Shown here: in pieces, positions 57,771 through 64,000 of the stretch
How the letters are laid out: each line of letters starts with the position of its first letter
Numbering within the stretch: the first letter of the stretch is position 1
Source of the DNA: Marsupella aquatica
Lineage: Eukaryota; Marchantiophyta
Reading direction: 5' to 3'
Assembly: GCA_973895155.1 (NCBI GenBank)
Contig: OZ316893.1
Span: 15,562,001 to 15,626,000 of the forward strand
Length of the DNA stretch: 64,000 bases
The notes under the pieces: generated by a model
Seen by the model: the letters and a program-made list of their open reading frames with translations, nothing else
Told to the model about the DNA's origin: nothing
The model's database searches: none
Position numbers and translations under genes: made by a program

Positions 57771-59157
57771 CATATCTTCACGTGGTGAAATGTGGTAATC
57801 GAGGCGCTACGGCATTACATGAAAGTAATGTGTGCTTCATCTGAACCGGTTACATCTGAGAACTTAGTTTTAGCGGGTGGATGGGGTAACACAGAACTAC
57901 AGCCGGGGTGGACCACAATGTTTGACAAATGACTTGCATCGACCATCGCTGCCCCAGATGGATCATCTCCAAACCAACTCAGCTAGGATCATTTGGGTCT
58001 TAAAAGATGCTAGGTCAATATTAGTTGCATAGTAGAAGGCTTTAGTTCTGCTGTTGTGGAACTCTCAGGCTTTTGGCTCTTGGGCTTTGGCTCTAGAGCA
58101 CTAATGTACTCTCTTATGTTCCCAAATTTCCATTTCCCTGTTAAAACAATAATTTTAGCTTCATCAATCCAGTTAATGAGCTAAGATCTCCACTCACCGG
58201 AGGTCCATGTACTAACAGACGTTTGGGAACCATCAGATCTTCCTGGAGTTTAGGAGGGGAGTCAGATCTGGCAAATAGTTCTGTTAGACAGGTCAGTACC
58301 TGGCTAAGGAAGGGAGAAAATCTGAAAAAAAAATCTTTGTATTGGTTGTTTTTTTTGTGAGAATTTGGTGTAAATTAGCCAAAAGAAGAAGGCTGCCGAG
58401 CACCCGTCAATCAAATTATTCTTAGAAAAACTGGCTGTTGCTTGATCTGGAAACCAAACCCCATGTACATAAACACTTGACAAAAATGCATAGATGGACT
58501 AAAAATATATAAAAGTTTTGATGGTACTGATGTAGCATTCTGCCTTGGGTTAATTGATATATATTTTTTCAAGACGTGTGGTCTGGAATGAAGACTGGAC
58601 ACCAAGTTCAAAGAATGGTCACTCAAGCTAGTATATAACTTGAATCAATAGGAAAACTAATGTGGGTGAGGTGGTGACATTTGTATCCCTCTTTCTTTCT
58701 ATCATAAATGATAGACTGCATGTCACCTTACACTGAAATTTTGACATAGAAGTCAAAGGTGATTGACCACCAATTTCAGTTATTAGAATTTGTTGGTCAA
58801 GACACTCCCTACCAATTATAATTTCAGCTCCGTGTTCTCTTGTTCAAACCTTAAAGTAAAACTTGTTCTGATACAGGTCCTTGTAACCAGACTGGCACCT
58901 TCCATTGACCCAGGGACTGGGAATGTCATAGAAGCATAAAGTAAAGTCTACCTTGTCTAGTGCAGCTCCGGGGAGACAACCCAAGCCTGCAGTTATCTAT
59001 GCTATGCATGTGTTTCATAAGTGCATGTTGCACTTTTCCATATTTGTCTGTTGCACTTTTCAGTAAGTGCCTATGAAATCATTTATACACTTACACAAAT
59101 GTTTTGTCAAGTCATAGATTTCTCATACCCAAAATACATGATTCAATTGAATAAGTG
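57771..59157. other. no gene seen
   Basis: No coding region, RNA gene or clear repeat was recognised. Confidence 0.4.
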
Positions 59158-59317
59158 GAGAGATTTGCTTGGTGGGACCCCAAATGAAAATGTTTTACTT
59201 AATTGGACTCTTGAAAGTTTAGGTCCATTTATTCAAGGTAAATCAACTGTGTGAATCACTCAAGGGTCCTATCAAGTAAAACATTTTCATTTGGGGTCCC
59301 ACCAAACAAATCCCTCG
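59158..59317. mobile_element. hairpin with 43-bp arms
   Basis: The stretch 59158-59200 is the reverse complement of 59274-59316 with two mismatches (core GGTGGGACCCCAAATGAAAA). Pairing continues imperfectly into the 73-base middle. It could be a young MITE or an inverted-duplication precursor of a small RNA. Confidence 0.7.
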
Positions 59318-59395
59318 AATAAATGCATGAAACTTTCTATTATACTTGTCAATAAATACTTCTAACATATATGTTGTATTGATTAATGTATCTGT

Positions 59396-59510
59396 ATTCT
59401 TATAGATAAAAATGTCTTTATGTATTTGTTTTTTAGTGACAAATAATCTGTACTTTATAGAGAAAAATGTCCTTATGTATTTGTGTTTTAGTGACAAATA
59501 ATTTGCACTT
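59396..59510. repeat. 56-bp tandem repeat, two copies
   Basis: AAAAATGTC(T/C)TTATGTATTT followed by TTTTAGTGACAAATAAT occurs at about 59408 and again at about 59463. Confidence 0.8.
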
Positions 59511-59520
59511 ACAGACAATG

Positions 59521-62500
59521 CATTTTTTGGTGTATTCATAAAATATTCTACTATATTATTGAGAAACTACACTATCACCCTTTGCAATTACTCACGGAAT
59601 GCAGTTATTTTCGTTACACTTATTCATTGTACAATTGTAGTACCATGGAATTTACAAGTTCTACGATAGCAATAACTACGGTAAAAGTCAGGGGGAAGTA
59701 GTCAGCAAGTCAAAATCTCGTGCGCACTCCTGCAGTCCTGAATCGTCAGTACCTCCATCAACGCGGCAGTAGAGGATGATGCTTCCCACTTCCCAGACCA
59801 CTAGAGTACAGACCAGTCCTGGCAGCGAACAATAGCCAGGAGCCAGTCTAATCAACGGTTGACAGTGAGTAGAACGTACTCTCAGGGCTGCATCATGGTA
59901 CTGTACCGTGTTTGACCTCCCATGGAATTGTTTCAGGCCAAATGTTTCAGCACATGAGTGCGTGATTGGTACAATATTCTGTTAGAGCATTGCTTCACTA
60001 GGAGCATTTCCATTTCACGGGCGTTGATTACTTAATTCGCTTGTAAGCAACGGGGAACGGGTTATTGTCAAGTGAACCTAACTTCAATATGGATTGGTCA
60101 GGACCTTTACGTCGGGGAAAATTACCTCGTTTGTGTAACCCTTCCGCTTCAGCTTACAATAATAAAGTTGGCGTGCCTCGTTTGCGACGAAGTCAAATGC
60201 GTTTCAAAAGAGGATACATTCTGCAGAAGAATAGTGACTCCTACTGGGGACGCGGCTACAATGTAAAAACGCTGATTCGGAAGTGTCACATAATTTTCTA
60301 TACCGATGCCCGATGCCTCCCAAGCGGTCATTGGAGTCAACGAGGAGGATACCTTAAGGAGTGCCCTTAGTAGCAAGACTCGAAAGACTTTGCTGAAGTA
60401 CTCCTCAGGGACTGTCAGGTACTTTGTGGCTACACAAATAATACCTGTATATACACAAGCTGGCTGCTGGCAGCCACGCGACTTAGGCACAACCCCGCCC
60501 GAAGAGCGGGCCCTAGCGTGAGGCTTGTAGCCCAAGCAAGGCTTGTAGCTCAAGTAAGAAGCTTTGCGAAGAATACGTGTGGGAATTCATGTCGATATAG
60601 CCCCAACAATACCACCATTAACTATATATTTGCAGCACTTTGAATCGAACTGTATTGATTCGAGTCTTGAGGCGTCTTAGCAGCTCAGTACGTATTCACG
60701 CTGAACGAAGGAGGTAGCAGCAGTGAGTTGTGTTTGCATGTGTGGGAGTGTAGAGTGTAGCTTGGTCAGTTCGTAACGCACAATCTGATCGCTGCACGCT
60801 GCTATTACTGGAATTCGATCGTCGGATGAATTGCGCGCAGAGCTCTAACTTGTACATCCGACTGTACTTTGCGGCATTTTTAACGTGCTTCCTTCGCTTG
60901 CAGCTGTGGTCCACGGCATCGATCACTGTTGGGACAGTGGTAGTTCAGCTTCCAGCCAAAAGTGGGAGAGCTATCGCCGGTGAGGAAAGGCCAACCACCG
61001 GTAGCTTTCGTCAGTGACATCGATGGATCTAGGGGAACAGTTTAGTGGATACGGAGCTCCAGCCGGAGCTCCAGCCCCTGCTTGGCTCGGAGTACCTCAC
61101 CTGAAGCCGAAATTCGTGCCTGGCACCGGTTCGCGCAGCACTAATACTGGGTCAGAGACCAGTAGCCAGCCACCTCGGGACGAGCCTCGGGAGACACAGG
61201 ATCACAGTAGATAGGACATCGAGCTGTTCATCGACGTCAGTACTATACTCATGAACATCTCTTTGGTCCTCGCCCCTTTCTCCTCGTTCATCTACATTAA
61301 ATGGCAGTTATATTTTCGATCTACATGCTTCGAACTTGGCAAACGCTGTTTTACACGGAGAAGAACGGAGAAGAACTATCGTGGTCGTGACAAGCTCACC
61401 AGCACCTTTCTACTATTTTCATGCTTGACACCAGTTTGTTGTTACTCGTATCATCTACGGCAACCACTGTCGAAAGGGATTCTGTTCCTCAGTCACGTTC
61501 AGTGGGACTCATTCCATCTTCCCAATGGTTGACTCCTCAGACGCCTTCTCCAAGAGCAATGCAATCTTGCATTCATGACGAACAAGTGCCCAGGAAGGAT
61601 GTGAAAACAACCGTAAAATGCTTCAGAATGCATTGAGACCGCGCCATTGCATGGTTTCATGCTATCAATCCTTAGAGTAGTACAAGAGCACCGTACTCGA
61701 CATTTCGTAGATACGTCCCCGCCCGGCACATTGTCAGGAAGAAGCTCTTAGGTATATTTGGAAATTCGAGCTAGTACGCTCACGCCTGGAAGTTCAGTCA
61801 GTAGAACAATCATTTAGATTCGTCGACCATTACTTCATACAATTCTTCCTAATGAGATTCCTCCGGTGAATCTCAATCATTCAATACATCATGTGATTCT
61901 GCCATTCTGTTACAGTCAATTGCCTCTCAATTGGACGAATGTCGATCCATGCTTCTTGGCTTCCTCTGCTCTTGAGCAGTATTGTATATTTCATTAGGAG
62001 ACTATAGGCCTGGATCCATCACATTCGTTAGGGCAGATCCAGTTGTTGGCATTTATGGTTTTGCACTCCTTGATGAATGACGTGATTAAATTGGCCTCGA
62101 ATCTATTAGTCTTCCTAACCTTATCTTCAGATTACAGATGGGTCGGCGACAGCCATGCTTCAACGGCAATATTCGCATTGCTCTTGGTTTAATTTACGAG
62201 TCCCCGTCTATATATGCTATCTGCGAACCATTCGGCACAGTGCATGACATCCCGTAGTTCATCAAGAGAGTGATAAGACTTCCTTCCATCCCTACATGAA
62301 GACCATTTAACAAAGTTACGTACGAATAGTGGAGAGATTGTGCGAGGGATGAAATTTGCGTACGAATAGTTGAGATAGTAGAATGTCACAATGCATCCTT
62401 AATCAAATTTTGGGCTCATATAACGAACGGATCTTTGATAGGCATTTTGGGCTCATATAGAACATTTACTATCAAAGGCAACCTAAGTCTCAGCATGAAG

Positions 62501-63240
62501 CCGTAATGTTCCAAATGTTACAGTACAGGCCGCTTTCTCTGGTCTTCAGAGGTGAAACATTGAATGCAGATGTCGGGCTTTTGCCAAGATAAGGAGAGAC
62601 GGATAGACGGCGGCATAATCTTCCGACCAGAGCGGAAAGTTTGAAACAATATACTGTCCTGGATGGGATGTTTCATGTTGTTGTCTGGACTTGACTTGCG
62701 TTGTTTCCAACGGTCGCCAAGTTCGGACAACAGCACAAAATACGAATTTATGGGCTGATCGATTTGGCACTGCTTTTAATTCGTCATCAAGAGTTGTGTT
62801 ACAATTTAGGTGTCCATATAGGAAGTCGGCTGAAGTTAATCTGAACATGAACACATCATAAACCCAATTAGATTAAGACATTATATACTCTGCATGTTAG
62901 ATTTGCTGAAGCAAGTGCACCTCGATTGGAAGTTTGATAGTCGATCTGGGAAAATTGATTCAATTACGTCATCGAAAATCCTCTACCAAGGACGCGGTAA
63001 CGGAAAGCATGCTTGAATGGGGACCGCCTACTATATAAAAATATTAAACGTAATTGCCTATCTTGCTTTCAATGCTCATTGGCTCCCATACACAACTAGT
63101 AACAATTCTCAGAATTCTTTTTGCCTCAGCAATATATCCAACAAAGCTAGGATCCGATCCAGAAATCGTCCACTAGTAGAAAACAATGTATTTTATGACC
63201 GAAACAATGACTATTAATCAGGTCTTTTTAACAAAACAAA
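59521..63240. other. no gene confidently seen
   Basis: Only short frames occur. A segment at 61014-61214 is Pro/Ala/Gly-rich and could be a remnant of a retrotransposon gag, but no zinc knuckle, protease or LTR pair supports it. Confidence 0.35.
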
Positions 63241-63259
63241 CACGCAATTGTTCTCGTCT

Positions 63260-63910
63260 TTCCAGACACGTCACAACAGACATTTTGGTCACGGTCCTTT
63301 TGGACAAATGACGCTAAAAACATGTGGTCATTTCATACTATCCTAAATGACCGTTTTTATGATATGGTCATAAATGTTGAACGGTCCAAAATGACGACAC
63401 AAATCACCATCGACGGTCAATTGCCGTTGACCGTCGATGGTCCCCGTACCCAATCACACAATGACACATGGCAATAAAAAAACAAATAACATTGGTCATT
63501 TTGGACTTGTCCAAAATGACGTACATTATATAACAAATCAAATAGTGACACATGGTTCAAAGAGGATTCACCATTTGGCAATATATTTGGGTCATTTTGG
63601 ACGTGTCCAAAATGACTACAGTATAAACAAGTCATATTGAGACACGTGGTTCAATTGGGAGAAGACACGTAAAGATACACATTAGTCATTAATGACATGT
63701 CTTGAATGACATAAAGTGAGTCATAGTGGACTTGTTTATAATGACCATGAGAAAGGTCATTATATATGTCATTCTTTGAATCATTTAGTCTATGTCTTTA
63801 ATGACCAGAGTTGAGTCATATTGGTCACAAAGATAGTTGTGAATAATGACCATTACATCAGTCATTCTAGCCAGTCATTTAATCATTCAAGCCAGTCATT
63901 CAGACGAAGT
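63260..63910. repeat. GTCATTTTGGAC palindrome array, probable transposon end
   Basis: Inverted repeats with arms GTCATTTTGGAC and GTCCAAAATGAC, two bases apart, lie at 63495-63520 and 63591-63616 (both perfect). Weaker copies are at 63685-63710 and 63720-63745. The first three are spaced about 95 bp. Further GGTCAT/ATGACC motifs fill the interval. This looks like the subterminal region of a DNA transposon that continues past the window. Confidence 0.7.
63407..63440. repeat. perfect 14-bp inverted repeat
   Basis: CCATCGACGGTCAA is followed six bases later by its reverse complement TTGACCGTCGATGG. Confidence 0.8.
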
Positions 63911-64000
63911 ATTCAATGATTTGGAGAAATTCAAATTTAAGTGATCATGATAGATAAAACTTGATGTCAATCAAAAATCATACATTACAAAACCATTCAA

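Noticed and set aside
60380-61214. A retrotransposon LTR and gag remnant.
   Set aside because: The Pro/Ala-rich frame at 61014-61214 has no zinc knuckle, and no LTR pair, primer site or pol sequence was found.

Overview
This window looks like a transposon-rich stretch of a plant nuclear genome. The evidence is a Ty1/copia retrotransposon with a plant-type initiator-Met-tRNA primer site, plant-style GT-AG introns, a pyrimidine-rich leader with G-boxes, and an F-box-like gene. The mix of gene families, especially a DUF7869-type transposase and ParB-like/DNA-methylase proteins, suggests a non-seed plant (moss, liverwort, lycophyte or fern). That placement is an inference and no species is identified.

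Left part (1-27 kb): nested large DNA elements. A decayed leftward DDE-type transposase gene (1018-4526) lies between palindromes built on AAGGACT/AGTCCTT. A broken fragment with a similar C-terminal module follows (5715-6506). Next comes an older element or gene island (about 6.6-11.45 and 24.54-26.8 kb). Its leftward genes are a pseudogenised N-domain + ParB-like + DNA methyltransferase gene, an F-box-like gene and two unknown ORFs. The spaces between them carry about 15 full or partial copies of a 16-bp palindrome, CCGATAAATTTATCGG. A 13,087-bp DNA transposon (11455-24541) has inserted into one of these ORFs. It has 26-bp terminal inverted repeats (25/26 matching) and a 4-bp CATT target duplication. 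Removing it with one CATT restores the reading frame of the interrupted ORF. This nested transposon appears intact. It carries a 1260-aa DUF7869-type transposase (-), a three-exon gene for a 1396-aa N-domain/ParB-like/methyltransferase-like protein (+), and an FCP1/SCP-like HAD phosphatase (+). It also has its own palindromic repeat family (AGTCCAA/TTGGACT) and subterminal GTGTACATTTGG repeats.

The main point of interest is that two elements in one locus each carry a paralogous ParB-methyltransferase gene and a private family of clustered palindromes. This suggests, as a hypothesis, a self-marking system in which a ParB-like protein binds element-specific palindromes and the methyltransferase module marks or regulates the element.

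Right part (27-64 kb): copia remains and other repeats. There is a truncated, inverted copia copy (27022-29717). A complete-length copia copy (44337-49996) has near-identical LTRs but an internally deleted and mutated body. A large diverged duplicated sequence lies at about 32.3-36.0 and 50.2-57.8 kb. The rest holds foldback elements, a G-rich insertion, a possible SINE, and a palindrome-rich DNA-transposon end at 63.3-63.9 kb. I see no convincing intact host gene here. Nonsense codons in the decayed genes are mostly explained by C-to-T changes, as expected for methylated repeats.
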